A stretch of DNA of 64,000 bases from Geobacter sp. DSM 9736 (lineage in GTDB: Bacteria > Desulfobacterota > Desulfuromonadia > Geobacterales > Geobacteraceae): assembly GCF_900187405.1 (NCBI RefSeq), contig NZ_LT896716.1:1674001-1738000 (forward strand). Direction: 5' to 3'. The translations under genes and the position numbers were made by a program. Position 1 is the first letter of the stretch; each line of letters starts with the position of its first letter. Positions 48,369-57,221 of this stretch are shown here, one piece after another. Below the pieces are notes generated by a model. That model did no database searches, was not told the DNA's origin, and was given only the letters and a program-made list of their open reading frames with translations.

Positions 48369-50356
48369 TCGCTGCTCCCGGTATCGGCGTAATATCTCTC
48401 CGCTGCATTCACCGGCAACCTTACGGTGACGGTAGTTCCCTTTCCGACAAGGCTTTCGATCTCGATCTTGCCTTGATGTTGCTCGACAATCTGTTTCGTT
48501 ATGGCCAGTCCAAGGCCCGTGCCCTTTGGCTTAGTCGTGAAGAAAGGTTCGAAGATGCTTTCAAGATTCTCCGGAGGTATTCCCGCGCCATTGTCGCTGA
48601 ATACCATCTTCACGTACCCCTCCATTAGGTCCGTCTTCACGACCAGCCGCCCGCCCGATTGCATCGCAGCTCCGGCATTGAGGATGATGTTGATGGCGAC
48701 CTGACGCATCTGATCACCGTCAACCGATATCAGCGGAATGTCAGGCCTAAACTCCTTCACAACCGACACGTGATGCATGTCGGTATGGTTCGCGGCAAAA
48801 TCCACGATCTGTTCCAGCAGGGTATTCATGTCCGTCGGCTCGAGGGTCGGCTTCGGCATTCGCGCATAGCTCAGGAGATCCTGAACGATCTTGCGGCAGC
48901 GCTTGCTCTCCCGCTTGATTTCGTGGACGTACTTGTAGTTCGGGTCCTGTTCGTCCAGCTTTCCCTCCAGGTAGCTCGCGTACCCGAGAATTACCCCCAG
49001 GGGGTTGTTTATCTCGTGGGCGACACCCGACGAGAGAATGCCCAGCGACGCCATTTTTCCCTGCTGCGCCAGGTTCGCCTCCATCTCCTTATTGTGTTTT
49101 ATGATAGAGGTCATCCGGTTGAATGCAGAGGCAAGTTCCCCCAGTTCATCGTTTGTATCCACCACCATCCGCTCGTCCAGATATCCCCGCTTAACCTTCC
49201 GGATAACTTCCATCATGTGGCTGATCGGGTCGGTCAACACCTTGGAAGCGAGAATAACGAGGGCTATCGCAGCAATGCCGATTACCGCAGAGAGCAAAAT
49301 GATGCTTGCAGTGATGCGCCCTTTGATCTTGTTGGCTTCCCGGTAAAATTCATCCTCGTAGGAACCGACGGCAACGATCCAGTCCCAGGGCTTGAAATAC
49401 TCGTATCTGACGATCTTCATCCGTGGCCGCGGATCACTTACGTTCTTCCATGGGTAATGAATCCACCCCCGCTTGTTGCGGCACATCTCCCTGATGAAAT
49501 AATTTCCGCTGAAGTCGCGGGCATTGAAGATGTTGGTTCCCTCCTGATCGGGATGAATGACCAGGTTCCCCTTGCTGTCCATGCAGAAAATATAGCCGGT
49601 GTCCCCTACCATCTTTCCCTTGATCTTCGCCTTCAGCTCCGCAAATGACCTCTGCTCGAAGTTAAGGTCCTCGTAGGTTTCGTCGACATACCCCCCTGCT
49701 GCTATGATCCAGTCCCATTCCCTGAAATAGCGGTAGGCGACGATTTTTTTCCTCGGGAATCTGTCGCCAAGGACGGCGTTGCGCCACGGATAGATGATAT
49801 AGAGAACCTGCCCCGGCTGGGACTTGAGGGCGTTCTCGCACATCTGCCGGATGAAGTAACGGCCGTTCTCATCCTTTTCATCAAAAACATTCTCTCCTTC
49901 ACGAGCGATATGGACTTGAAGGTCTCCCTTCGTCGTCATGGCATAAATGTAGCCTGTCTCTCCGACATTTACCTTCTTGAGCGCTTTCCGTGCCTCCCGC
50001 TTTGCCGTCTCAGGATCGATGCGGCCGGTACGCAGTTGGTTCTGCTCGGCCTGTACGAGGTTATAAGAGAGATTCACGAGGGTGGCCAGTTCCATCGTGA
50101 AGCTTCTCTGCTTGTCCTGCTTGTACACCTGAAACTGCTGATAGTGGGAATTGAGAAGGTCGATGGTAAAATCGGCCATGTGTTGAAGGTCGTTCTTACT
50201 GGTAAGAGTGATGCCGCGATATGCCTGGCGGGTGGAGATACCTCCGACCACTATCCCCACGACCAGGATGGGGACTATCACCAGTGGCAAAACCAGCACC
50301 AGCATTTTCCACCGGAGTCGCAGGTTGTTGATGAAGCTGAAAAGATATCGGTGCAT
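48365..50356 (-). CDS. Membrane histidine kinase with two tandem Cache domains
   Basis: 663 residues. First transmembrane helix (about 17-40), then two similar periplasmic Cache modules: GETGYIYAMTTKGDLQVHI ... FREWDWIIAAGGYVDE (132-227) and GDTGYIFCMDSKGNLVIHP ... FKPWDWIVAVGSYEDE (251-336). A second helix (about 350-372), HAMP, HisKA with SSGVAHEINNPLG (His447), and an ATPase domain with NIILNAGAAM, DNGAGIPPENL and GTGLGLAI follow. It should sense a periplasmic small molecule and phosphorylate the NtrC-type regulator encoded next to it. A TTTTGCA-N4-TGCAAAA palindrome lies 63 bases upstream, suggesting feedback. Confidence 0.93.
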   Translation of the reverse strand: MHRYLFSFINNLRLRWKMLVLVLPLVIVPILVVGIVVGGISTRQAYRGITLTSKNDLQHMADFTIDLLNSHYQQFQVYKQDKQRSFTMELATLVNLSYNLVQAEQNQLRTGRIDPETAKREARKALKKVNVGETGYIYAMTTKGDLQVHIAREGENVFDEKDENGRYFIRQMCENALKSQPGQVLYIIYPWRNAVLGDRFPRKKIVAYRYFREWDWIIAAGGYVDETYEDLNFEQRSFAELKAKIKGKMVGDTGYIFCMDSKGNLVIHPDQEGTNIFNARDFSGNYFIREMCRNKRGWIHYPWKNVSDPRPRMKIVRYEYFKPWDWIVAVGSYEDEFYREANKIKGRITASIILLSAVIGIAAIALVILASKVLTDPISHMMEVIRKVKRGYLDERMVVDTNDELGELASAFNRMTSIIKHNKEMEANLAQQGKMASLGILSSGVAHEINNPLGVILGYASYLEGKLDEQDPNYKYVHEIKRESKRCRKIVQDLLSYARMPKPTLEPTDMNTLLEQIVDFAANHTDMHHVSVVKEFRPDIPLISVDGDQMRQVAINIILNAGAAMQSGGRLVVKTDLMEGYVKMVFSDNGAGIPPENLESIFEPFFTTKPKGTGLGLAITKQIVEQHQGKIEIESLVGKGTTVTVRLPVNAAERYYADTGSSE

Positions 50357-50418
50357 GTTTGGTCCGAACTATAGGAAATGCGTGATTTTATGGAATATTA
50401 CTCGAAAAATCCAGAGAA

Positions 50419-50436
50419 TTTTGCAGATATGCAAAA
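50419..50436. promoter_or_regulatory. Upstream activator-type palindrome, copy 3
   Basis: TTTTGCA-N4-TGCAAAA upstream of the kinase gene on one side and of the BON lipoprotein gene on the other. It matches the copies near the sigma-54 promoter. Confidence 0.55.
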
Positions 50437-50470
50437 GATACGCAAATGGGCAGACGGGAAGCCCGCTCCG

Positions 50471-50498
50471 TTGACTTGAGGGGGTGCTTGGCTATACT
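50471..50498 (+). promoter_or_regulatory. Sigma-70 promoter of the BON lipoprotein gene
   Basis: TTGACT, 16 bases, TATACT, with the -10 ending 43 bases before the ATG. Confidence 0.65.
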
Positions 50499-50540
50499 GG
50501 ACCTGACCGTTGCCGAGCCCCCTTGAAAGGAGAGTGTGCA

Positions 50541-50867
50541 ATGAAAAGGCTACGATCGACTCTTCCAGTATTACTACTCGCCGCCGGTTTAACGGCTTTT
50601 GCCGGCTGCGCGTCTACCCCGCAACGGGAAAGCACCGGAGAATATGTGGATGACGCCGGAACCACCGCAAAAGTGAAAGCAGCCATCGTGCAGGAAACGG
50701 GTATGAAATCCATGTCGATAAATGTGGAGACATATCGAGGAGTAGTTCAGTTAAGCGGTTTCGTCGATACCGAAGGGGACATCAGGAAGGCCGGTGAAAT
50801 TGCCAGTCGGACCACTGGTGTAAAGTCCGTCATAAACAACCTGGTTATAAAGCCAACGGACAAGTAG
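50541..50867 (+). CDS. BON-domain lipoprotein
   Basis: 108 residues. Lipoprotein signal MKRLRSTLPVLLLAAGLTAF with lipobox FAGC, then one BON domain: DDAGTTAKVKAAIVQETGMKSMSINVETYRGVVQLSGFVDTEGD ending IASRTTGVKSVINNLVI. BON proteins (OsmY relatives) bind membranes or peptidoglycan and are often stress-induced. Outer-membrane or periplasmic location. Ribosome site AAAGGAG precedes the ATG; a strong terminator follows, so it is monocistronic. Confidence 0.9.
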   Translation: MKRLRSTLPVLLLAAGLTAFAGCASTPQRESTGEYVDDAGTTAKVKAAIVQETGMKSMSINVETYRGVVQLSGFVDTEGDIRKAGEIASRTTGVKSVINNLVIKPTDK

Positions 50868-50883
50868 ATCTTCAGAAGATGTC

Positions 50884-50916
50884 AGAGCCCCTCCGGAAAA
50901 CCGGAGGGGCTCTTTG
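50884..50916. terminator. Terminator between the BON and OmpA-type genes
   Basis: AGAGCCCCTCCGG / CCGGAGGGGCTCT with a 4-base loop, followed by TTT on the plus strand. It serves two converging genes. Confidence 0.85.
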
Positions 50917-50932
50917 GCAAATAAATGCTATG

Positions 50933-52417
50933 CTACTTCCGCACTACGCAGTCTATCACGGCGTTGATGCGACGATTTTTCTGCCGCCCTTCGGGGGTGT
51001 TGTTGTATGCGATGCGCCGGGTGTATCCGTACCCTTTTGCGGAAAGCCGCGAACGTTCGATCCCGAATTCCTCCGCAAGATATTTGACCACGCTTTCAGC
51101 ACGCTCCCGGGAAAGCTTCATGTTGAAGTCGTGACCTCCTGCATTGTCGGTGTGACCTTCGACAACGGCTGTTGTTGTGGGGTACTTCTTCATGTAGTCG
51201 GCAACGCGGGCGATCTCCTCCCGGCCTTCGGGCCTTACCTTAGCGCTGCCGGTATCGAATTCGAGCTTCAACTGCGTACATAAGCGGTCAGGTGGTTTGA
51301 TCTCACGGACATCGAAGGCACAATCGATAATCGCCTCTACCCGCCTGTTCCTCTGACGGTCCTCTTCAGTGGCGTTTTCGGCCACGGGACGGCTGGAACC
51401 AAGCCCTTTAGCTGTGAGGCGAGAACGGTCGATTCCGAATTTTTCGACCAGATAATCGACTACACTCTCCGCACGGCGCTGCGACAACTCCAGATTGTGC
51501 CCGGCAGCTCCAACATCGTCTGCGTGCCCTTCTATCACGGCAGTAGTGGTTGGGTACTGCTTCATAAACTCTCCAACCTTCGCCATCTCATCATGATACT
51601 CGGGACGCACAGACGCCCGATCGATGTCCGATTCAATATTGAGTGAAATGCAGTATTTATAGCGGCCGGGTGCCGGCTCCGCCGAAGGGGGGGGCTGTAA
51701 GGGCTCCTCACCTGCAGGAGGCTGCTCCATCCGAGCTTGAGGAGCAGGCGCACCTGAAGCCATCGGCTGCTTCGGCGGCGCTACGGTACCGGCAGCCGGC
51801 TTCTCGCCGGAAGGCATCGCAGTGGTGGGCCCGCCGGCTCCGGTGCGTTCCGCGCTGGAAGGCTTTTGCGCAACGCCCGCCCCTGCCCCGCCGAACTGCC
51901 AGCTCAGGCCGGCGGTGTACTCAAAGTTGTGGAATGTCCTGTCCTCACGCATGACAAGGTGGCGCAAGTCTCCGCGAAAAGCCATACTATCGCTTATAAA
52001 CCACTTCACCCCGCCTCCATACGAAAACTGCTCATCAGTGAACGTCGGCTGCCTGTTGTAGTCAACGGAAGTTGCACCGTACCCGGCAGCGACATAGGGC
52101 ACCATGCGTGCGTCAGGCAGAAGATGCAGGAGAAGTTCTCCCCCGTATCTGAACGCGTTGGCGTCTCCAGCGGCTCTGGTGCTTTCAGTGCGTGCGTAGT
52201 CGAAGAGAACCTCCGCCCCCAGATAACGATTGAAGTTGTAACCTCCCCGCACTCCCACCACCGGCCTTGTTTCAAGGTGCTGTTCACCATCGAAACTATA
52301 ACCGCCGACCATGCCGGAGAAGGTGAAGCAGTCGGAGCAGATTCCCGCCGCCCCGGCTTGCGCTCCCCCGGATATGGCAAGTGCTAAACCGATCAAAAGG
52401 CCGGTCGATCTCTTCAT
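50933..52417 (-). CDS. OmpA-type outer-membrane protein with two peptidoglycan-binding domains
   Basis: 494 residues. Signal peptide (STGLLIGLALAISGGAQAGA), an eight-strand OmpA-like barrel (about 28-176, ending with Trp-Gln-Phe), a Pro/Ala-rich linker (180-255), and two OmpA C-terminal domains in tandem. Both carry TTTAVxEGHxD, then LSxxRAESVV and the Arg of RNRRVEA / KNRRINA, so both should bind diaminopimelate. It ties the outer membrane to the cell wall. Two domains where one is usual suggest an internal duplication. It follows a CAGGATCGATCCTG palindrome in its upstream region (52456-52469). Confidence 0.88.
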   Translation of the reverse strand: MKRSTGLLIGLALAISGGAQAGAAGICSDCFTFSGMVGGYSFDGEQHLETRPVVGVRGGYNFNRYLGAEVLFDYARTESTRAAGDANAFRYGGELLLHLLPDARMVPYVAAGYGATSVDYNRQPTFTDEQFSYGGGVKWFISDSMAFRGDLRHLVMREDRTFHNFEYTAGLSWQFGGAGAGVAQKPSSAERTGAGGPTTAMPSGEKPAAGTVAPPKQPMASGAPAPQARMEQPPAGEEPLQPPPSAEPAPGRYKYCISLNIESDIDRASVRPEYHDEMAKVGEFMKQYPTTTAVIEGHADDVGAAGHNLELSQRRAESVVDYLVEKFGIDRSRLTAKGLGSSRPVAENATEEDRQRNRRVEAIIDCAFDVREIKPPDRLCTQLKLEFDTGSAKVRPEGREEIARVADYMKKYPTTTAVVEGHTDNAGGHDFNMKLSRERAESVVKYLAEEFGIERSRLSAKGYGYTRRIAYNNTPEGRQKNRRINAVIDCVVRK

Positions 52418-52567
52418 TGGGCAAGCCTCCTTAGGGAAATTAGTATTACAGGGTGCAGGATCGATCCTGTAACGCCTGATAATTATATTTTCCTAATTTT
52501 GCCTGTCAAGTCGAAGCCTAATGTGAGGCAGGACTAAATTTAAAAAGATAGCGAGGAAGGAAGAAGA

Positions 52568-52587
52568 AAGCCCTTCGGAAAGGGCTT
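52568..52587 (-). terminator. Terminator of the orphan winged-helix gene
   Basis: AAGCCCTT / AAGGGCTT with a 4-base loop, followed on the minus strand by TCTTCTTCC, 28 bases after the stop. Confidence 0.6.
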
Positions 52588-52614
52588 GTCGGCAGGCTTT
52601 CAGTGCATGTGTGC

Positions 52615-53001
52615 CTACAGCTCATTTTTCATGATGTAGCCCTGACGGAAGACGGTGTGTATAAGCTTGGAGTCAGCTCCGTAATCAATCTTTTTTCGAA
52701 GATAATTGATATAGACATCAACGATATTCGTGTTTTTCTTCAGTTCAGCACCCCATACATAGTCGGCGATCATGTCACGGCTCAAGATCTCATTGGGGTG
52801 AAGCATAAAATACTCAAGCATACGTGCTTCTTTTTCCGAGAGCTTGATCTCCTTTTCGCTCCGCCACGCTTTACATGTCACCGGGTCGACGCACAGATCA
52901 TGGAAGGTAACCTCGGAAATCCTGTCCTTGTTCCCTCCCCTCCTCGTATAGTCCTTCACGAGATAGGTAGCGTCGTCCTCCTCCCATACCGAAATCTTCA
53001 T
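52615..53001 (-). CDS. Orphan OmpR/PhoB-type DNA-binding domain without receiver
   Basis: 128 residues. Only the output half of an OmpR/PhoB regulator is present: FHDLCVDPVTCKAWRSEKEIKLSEKEARMLEYFMLHPNEILSRDMI, then the recognition helix NTNIVDVYINYLRKKID and the wing LIHTVFRQGYIM. No receiver domain lies before it in any frame, so it is a stand-alone DNA-binding protein or a relic. The 31-residue N-terminus before the domain is charged. No kinase is adjacent. The target is unknown. Confidence 0.8.
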   Translation of the reverse strand: MKISVWEEDDATYLVKDYTRRGGNKDRISEVTFHDLCVDPVTCKAWRSEKEIKLSEKEARMLEYFMLHPNEILSRDMIADYVWGAELKKNTNIVDVYINYLRKKIDYGADSKLIHTVFRQGYIMKNEL

Positions 53002-53404
53002 CGATGGCCCTCTCTATCTAAATTTCATAGCATATGCGACGGATGCAGCTGATACCGGCTGTGAATCTCGATCCCAACGGATCGGTACGCGAAAAGACCG
53101 GAATTTGACAGGAACAATTGCACCACCTCGGGAGACAAAGGGAGATGTTTTTAATTTTATGCAAATCAGAAAGGAAAGACAATCTCCTACAACCCCCCGG
53201 TATTCCCACGCCGATAACAGCAAACAAAAGCTTTATTCCATAATTAATTTAAGGGAACTAACAACACAAGACTTGGCTAGCATGCGATACATTTCTGAAA
53301 ATGCCTGATTAGCAAGAGGCATACCGGAGAAAGTTCTGTGAGGATGAGAGACGAAGAAGGGGAGCTGACTGGCGTTATGACATAAGCCGACGCGCAGTAG
53401 CGAT
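53002..53404. other. Intergenic region without a recognisable gene
   Basis: 403 bp between the orphan regulator and the UbiD gene. It contains AT-rich patches near 53145-53165 and 53225-53255 and a weak inverted repeat ATGCCT / AGGCAT (53300-53321). A 67-codon plus-strand frame here has neither a ribosome site nor a recognisable product. I see no RNA gene. Confidence 0.5.
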
Positions 53405-55240
53405 TCAGATAATGCCGTGAAGGGGGCCACCGGGAGCACCAAGGGCGTCAACCCGGCGCTCCACGCCTGCATCCTCTACAAGGGGAGGGGCATGATGAGG
53501 TTTTATTCGGGCGTCTATGACGAGTGATCCGAGGCAGCCCCAGTGTTTGCAATGAACAAATGGATGGATTCCGTAGATGTCAGCAGCCGGATTTGAGCGG
53601 GTGAACACTGTCCAGAGGAAATTGTTGAGGGTTCGTGCCGCAAACTCACTATCATCCACAATCACTATCAGAGGGAAAGCGGATATGGGATCATCGGCAC
53701 CGTATGCCGCACAGAATGCGGCCATATCCATCGTAAGGCATTCCCTGTATTCGCGGCATGACGGCCCTGTGACTCCGAGTACCCCCGGAAGACATACACG
53801 AGGATCCTTGAACCCCTCCGGAAGCCGCAGATCCGCAGGAATGGTGAGAGGAAGATCGCGCCGCTTCTCCCCCGCTGCAGCTATCACTACCTTGGATCCC
53901 TGATTCAAACCACTCCCGGAATAATCAAGTGTATCGATGGTTGTGCATGTCTGAAAATGAAGATCGCGCCGCCAGTCGACCCGTTCCAGCACGTGACGGA
54001 GAAAGGCCGGTATATCGTGAATATCGAGTTCCGGATTGTCTTCGTGGGCGGCGATCCACAGGTACTTGGCCAGAGAAAGCTGTCCCTGCCCCAGAATGGC
54101 ATTTGCAAGGGTCAGCAACTCGCGCGGCTCGCGCTTCGCATACGGCACATACCGCTCTCTTCCTATGGCCAGGAGGAGCGGATGCACTCCCGCCGCATCC
54201 ACGGCATGTACCGCATCGACTCCAGGAAGTACAGTCGGGATCAGGGGGCCGGTAAGCTCGTGGATGAAAGCACCGAATGTAGTGTCCTCCTGCGGAGGAC
54301 GTCCCACCGAGGTAAATGGCCAGATAGCATCGCGACGATGATAGACCTGCTCCACCCGCAATACTGGGAAATCGTGCGCAAGACTGTAGTAGCCGAGATG
54401 GTCTCCGAAGGGTCCTTCGGGAAGAGTCCTCTCAGGATCGATAATACCGGTGATGCAGAAGTCCGCCTCGGCTGGTACCGGAAGACCAGGAAGCGATACC
54501 ATAGGCAGCCTGTGCCCCCCTAGGAGTCCGGCGAACGAGAGCTCCGGCATCCCTTCCGGCAGCGGCATCACCGCAGCAACCGTCATGGACGGCGGCCCTC
54601 CGACGAAGATATTGACACGAAAGGGGATACCACGCTCAAGCGCTTCTGCATGATGGACTCCCATTCCTCTATGGATCTGGTAATGGACCCCCACCTCCCT
54701 GTCCTGCCGGTACTCTCCACCGGAAAGCTGTACCCGATACATCCCCAGGTTGGAGCCCCGCATCCCCGGCCTAAGAGCACTTTCGGTGTATACCTGCGGC
54801 AGGGTTATGAACGCTCCTCCGTCGTCCGGCCATGACTTCAACTGGGGGAGGTCACTGATGTTAGCGCGGTGAGCGAGAACGGCTCCCCGCTTTCCCAGTT
54901 TCGGCAACAGGTGAACGGCAGCAGGAACAGCCTTGAGATACGCGAAGGGAGCTTTGAAAAAAGCTGCCGGATTCACCTTCAGTTCAACCAGCCGGGCGAT
55001 ATCTTCGAGCGTATCCCGGAACAGATATCTCGCACGGGGGAGAGTTCCGAAAAGATTGCCGAGCATGGGGAAGCGACAGCCTTTCACTGCCGTGAAAAGA
55101 AGCGCCGGCCCACCTGCCTGATAGACACGCCGCTGGATCGCAGCAACCTCTAAATCCGGATCAACCTCGCGATTGATGCGAAGCAGGTCTCCACGCGCCT
55201 CCAGATCCTTGACGCACTCCTGTAGATTTCGATATCCCAT
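53405..55240 (-). CDS. ubiD: UbiD-family decarboxylase
   Basis: 611 residues. YRNLQECVKDLEARGDLLRINREVDPDLEVAAI at the start, FITLPQVYTESALRPGMRGSNLGMYRVQL (prenylated-FMN and metal site), DPERTLPEGPFGDHLGYYS with the catalytic Glu-Arg-Glu neighbourhood, and the C-terminal helical segment. UbiD enzymes use prenylated FMN to decarboxylate aromatic or unsaturated acids. In quinone-respiring anaerobes this size class can act in menaquinone synthesis by the futalosine route; mqnA lies 8 kb away. The exact substrate is not shown by sequence alone. No ubiX is in the window. Confidence 0.88.
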   Translation of the reverse strand: MGYRNLQECVKDLEARGDLLRINREVDPDLEVAAIQRRVYQAGGPALLFTAVKGCRFPMLGNLFGTLPRARYLFRDTLEDIARLVELKVNPAAFFKAPFAYLKAVPAAVHLLPKLGKRGAVLAHRANISDLPQLKSWPDDGGAFITLPQVYTESALRPGMRGSNLGMYRVQLSGGEYRQDREVGVHYQIHRGMGVHHAEALERGIPFRVNIFVGGPPSMTVAAVMPLPEGMPELSFAGLLGGHRLPMVSLPGLPVPAEADFCITGIIDPERTLPEGPFGDHLGYYSLAHDFPVLRVEQVYHRRDAIWPFTSVGRPPQEDTTFGAFIHELTGPLIPTVLPGVDAVHAVDAAGVHPLLLAIGRERYVPYAKREPRELLTLANAILGQGQLSLAKYLWIAAHEDNPELDIHDIPAFLRHVLERVDWRRDLHFQTCTTIDTLDYSGSGLNQGSKVVIAAAGEKRRDLPLTIPADLRLPEGFKDPRVCLPGVLGVTGPSCREYRECLTMDMAAFCAAYGADDPISAFPLIVIVDDSEFAARTLNNFLWTVFTRSNPAADIYGIHPFVHCKHWGCLGSLVIDARIKPHHAPPLVEDAGVERRVDALGAPGGPLHGII

Positions 55241-55401
55241 TAGCCCACTTATTACGCTTGATGTCGTGCAGACACAGACGGCACATTAATACCACCCGAA
55301 GACTCAGTCAATAGGAAAACCATATAAGCAGGCATTAAGAAACAGGCAGCGCCTGCCGATACGAGAAGGCATATGCCTGATTCAGCGCCTGGAGTCTCTC
55401 C

Positions 55402-56712
55402 ATGAGGTACATAGCCGGAATTTACGCTATTATGCTCGTCTTGCTGCCTTTCGACCTCTTTGCGGCAGACATAGGTGTAGATGCGATGTCTCTGTTCCGG
55501 CTGGAAGAACGAAACGCTCCCGCAGTCGACTCGCGACGAATCGCCCCTGCCACTCAATATTTCACGGTCAATCTCGGAAAGCTTGCGGACGGTAACCTGT
55601 CCCTGCATATCCATGGGTGGGGAAGGATCGACCTTGCTGACCAAAGCCGCAACGGCGGGAACACCGACGGGAACGTCACGTATGGCTACCTGAGCTATCG
55701 GCTGCCGCAAGGGGATGGACAATTGAAAGCAGGCCGTTTCTTCGTCTACGATCTCGGGCACGTTGAGCAGGTCGACGGGGCAGGCGCTCGGGTCGACCTG
55801 CTTCACGGATTCGTCCTCTCCGGATTCGCAGGGAAACCGGTGGGGCCCGGCGGTCCGACGGACAACAGGGGAGATTTCCTCTACGGCGGCCGGCTCGGCT
55901 ACCGGTATGGTGGCTTTCTGGAGCTCGGTATCGCGGCTCTTCATGAACAGGGTACCGAAAGCAGACAGTACGTTGCAGCATTAAACGATCTGCGAAACGA
56001 AAAGAACTTTCACGAACTTATAGCTGGAGATATCTGGATTGCCCCAAACGGAATCGCCGACTACTCGGGGCGCATATTCTATGATCCAGGCGTTCGAGAA
56101 CTGGCGGAACAGAACCATTTTGTGACGATCCGCCCTCGGACCGATTTGTCACTGGCCTTTGAGTACAATCAACAGCGTCTCGAAGGTTTTTTTGCCGTGA
56201 CCGCTCTTCCCTCCACCGTATTTCGTCCCGCTCCCGGCACTGAAGTCGTCTCCTACAGCGCCGTAGCCAGTTACACGGCGACCAGCAGAATCGAGGTGTC
56301 GGCAGATGCAAAGCAAACGAAATATGATGCTGCAGAGCGGGGAAAAAGCAGAAAGTTCGGGCTGAACATAGATGTCTCGTTTCTGGATGGGAAAATCCGA
56401 ACCGGGGGGGGGCTTCACCGGGTCGATTCTCAGGTGCCCCGAGTCACCTCCTACAATGAAGTCCACGGCTATGGGCTCTACACAGCGTCGAGATATTTCG
56501 GCTCGGCAGACATCATCACGCATCTTTTCGATGAAGCAATCTATGGAAAAACAAGCTCCGTCACCGGAACCATCACAACCGGATACCGCGTCACGCCCGA
56601 ACTCGCCCTCTCCGGGGATATCAGCTATGGCTGGAGCCCGCAACTGGTCAACGATCTGCGCGGATTACTTAAGCTTACATATCATTACGAGAGCAGCAAA
56701 GGAGCACGGTAA
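55402..56712 (+). CDS. Outer-membrane beta-barrel of a porin-cytochrome conduit
   Basis: 436 residues. Signal peptide (YIAGIYAIMLVLLPFDLFAAD), then alternating hydrophobic/polar strands with aromatic girdles (LHIHGWGRIDLADQS, TYGYLSYRLPQG, GGRLGYRYGGFLELGIA, ITTGYRVTPELALSGDISYG) and a C-terminal strand LKLTYHYE, about 16-20 strands in all. Two lipoprotein c-type cytochromes follow immediately (1-base gap and 46-base gap), the gene arrangement of Geobacter electron conduits (Ext/Omb type). It would form the channel through which haem proteins carry electrons over the outer membrane. TGGAG precedes the ATG by 7 bases. Confidence 0.8.
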   Translation: MRYIAGIYAIMLVLLPFDLFAADIGVDAMSLFRLEERNAPAVDSRRIAPATQYFTVNLGKLADGNLSLHIHGWGRIDLADQSRNGGNTDGNVTYGYLSYRLPQGDGQLKAGRFFVYDLGHVEQVDGAGARVDLLHGFVLSGFAGKPVGPGGPTDNRGDFLYGGRLGYRYGGFLELGIAALHEQGTESRQYVAALNDLRNEKNFHELIAGDIWIAPNGIADYSGRIFYDPGVRELAEQNHFVTIRPRTDLSLAFEYNQQRLEGFFAVTALPSTVFRPAPGTEVVSYSAVASYTATSRIEVSADAKQTKYDAAERGKSRKFGLNIDVSFLDGKIRTGGGLHRVDSQVPRVTSYNEVHGYGLYTASRYFGSADIITHLFDEAIYGKTSSVTGTITTGYRVTPELALSGDISYGWSPQLVNDLRGLLKLTYHYESSKGAR

Positions 56713-56713
56713 C

Positions 56714-57175
56714 ATGAAGGGACGTCGTCTCTTGGCGATAATCGCAGTATTCAGCGGAATGATCATTTCGGCGGCCTGCAGCAGAATCGCCTCTCTTCCC
56801 GCAGGGCATCCGGAGCCGCTTGCGGAAGGGAAGGTTGCTTGCAGCGAGTGCCATGAGGATGCGGTTAGAGGCGTTCTCAAGCCCTATGCTTCCTTCGATC
56901 ACTCCGTTTCCTTCATCAGAAGCCACCGGCTCTATGCCCAGCGCGACGACAGGCTATGCGCAACGTGCCACCAGAGCTCATTCTGCAATGACTGTCACGT
57001 GAACCGTGTGGAGATAAAGCCTTCGCTCAAGTATGGGGAACGCCCTGACCGGGAATTCATGCACCGAGGGGACTATCTCACGCGCCACAAGATCGACGGC
57101 AAGCTCGATCCGACAGGCTGTTACCGCTGCCACGGCAGGATGAACAACAAACAGTGCGTTGCCTGCCACCGATGA
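56714..57175 (+). CDS. Five-haem c-type cytochrome lipoprotein
   Basis: 153 residues. Lipoprotein signal peptide (LLAIIAVFSGMIISAACS) and five CXXCH haem sites: CSECH, CATCH, CNDCH, CYRCH and CVACH. Extra histidines (DHSVSFIRSH, FMHRGDY, RHKID) can supply the distal ligands for bis-His haems. It starts one base after the stop of the barrel gene. Likely the periplasmic or inner-side haem chain of the conduit. No close named homologue can be given from sequence alone. Confidence 0.87.
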   Translation: MKGRRLLAIIAVFSGMIISAACSRIASLPAGHPEPLAEGKVACSECHEDAVRGVLKPYASFDHSVSFIRSHRLYAQRDDRLCATCHQSSFCNDCHVNRVEIKPSLKYGERPDREFMHRGDYLTRHKIDGKLDPTGCYRCHGRMNNKQCVACHR

Positions 57176-57221
57176 CGGGCCGTCCATTTTCATAGTTACT
57201 TTTGGAACTGATGTGAGAGTG

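Noticed and set aside
50357-50420. Search for a -24/-12 promoter next to palindrome copy 3 upstream of the kinase
   Set aside because: No GG-N10-GC pair is present there; a TATAGT box suggests sigma-70, so only the palindrome is reported.
52446-52472. Palindrome CAGGATCGATCCTG flanked by TTACAGG/CCTGTAA upstream of the OmpA-type gene
   Set aside because: It may be an operator, but no second copy or known consensus was found, so it is mentioned only under the gene.
53105-53308. 67-codon plus-strand frame in the gap before the UbiD gene
   Set aside because: No ribosome site, no recognisable motif and no conserved composition.
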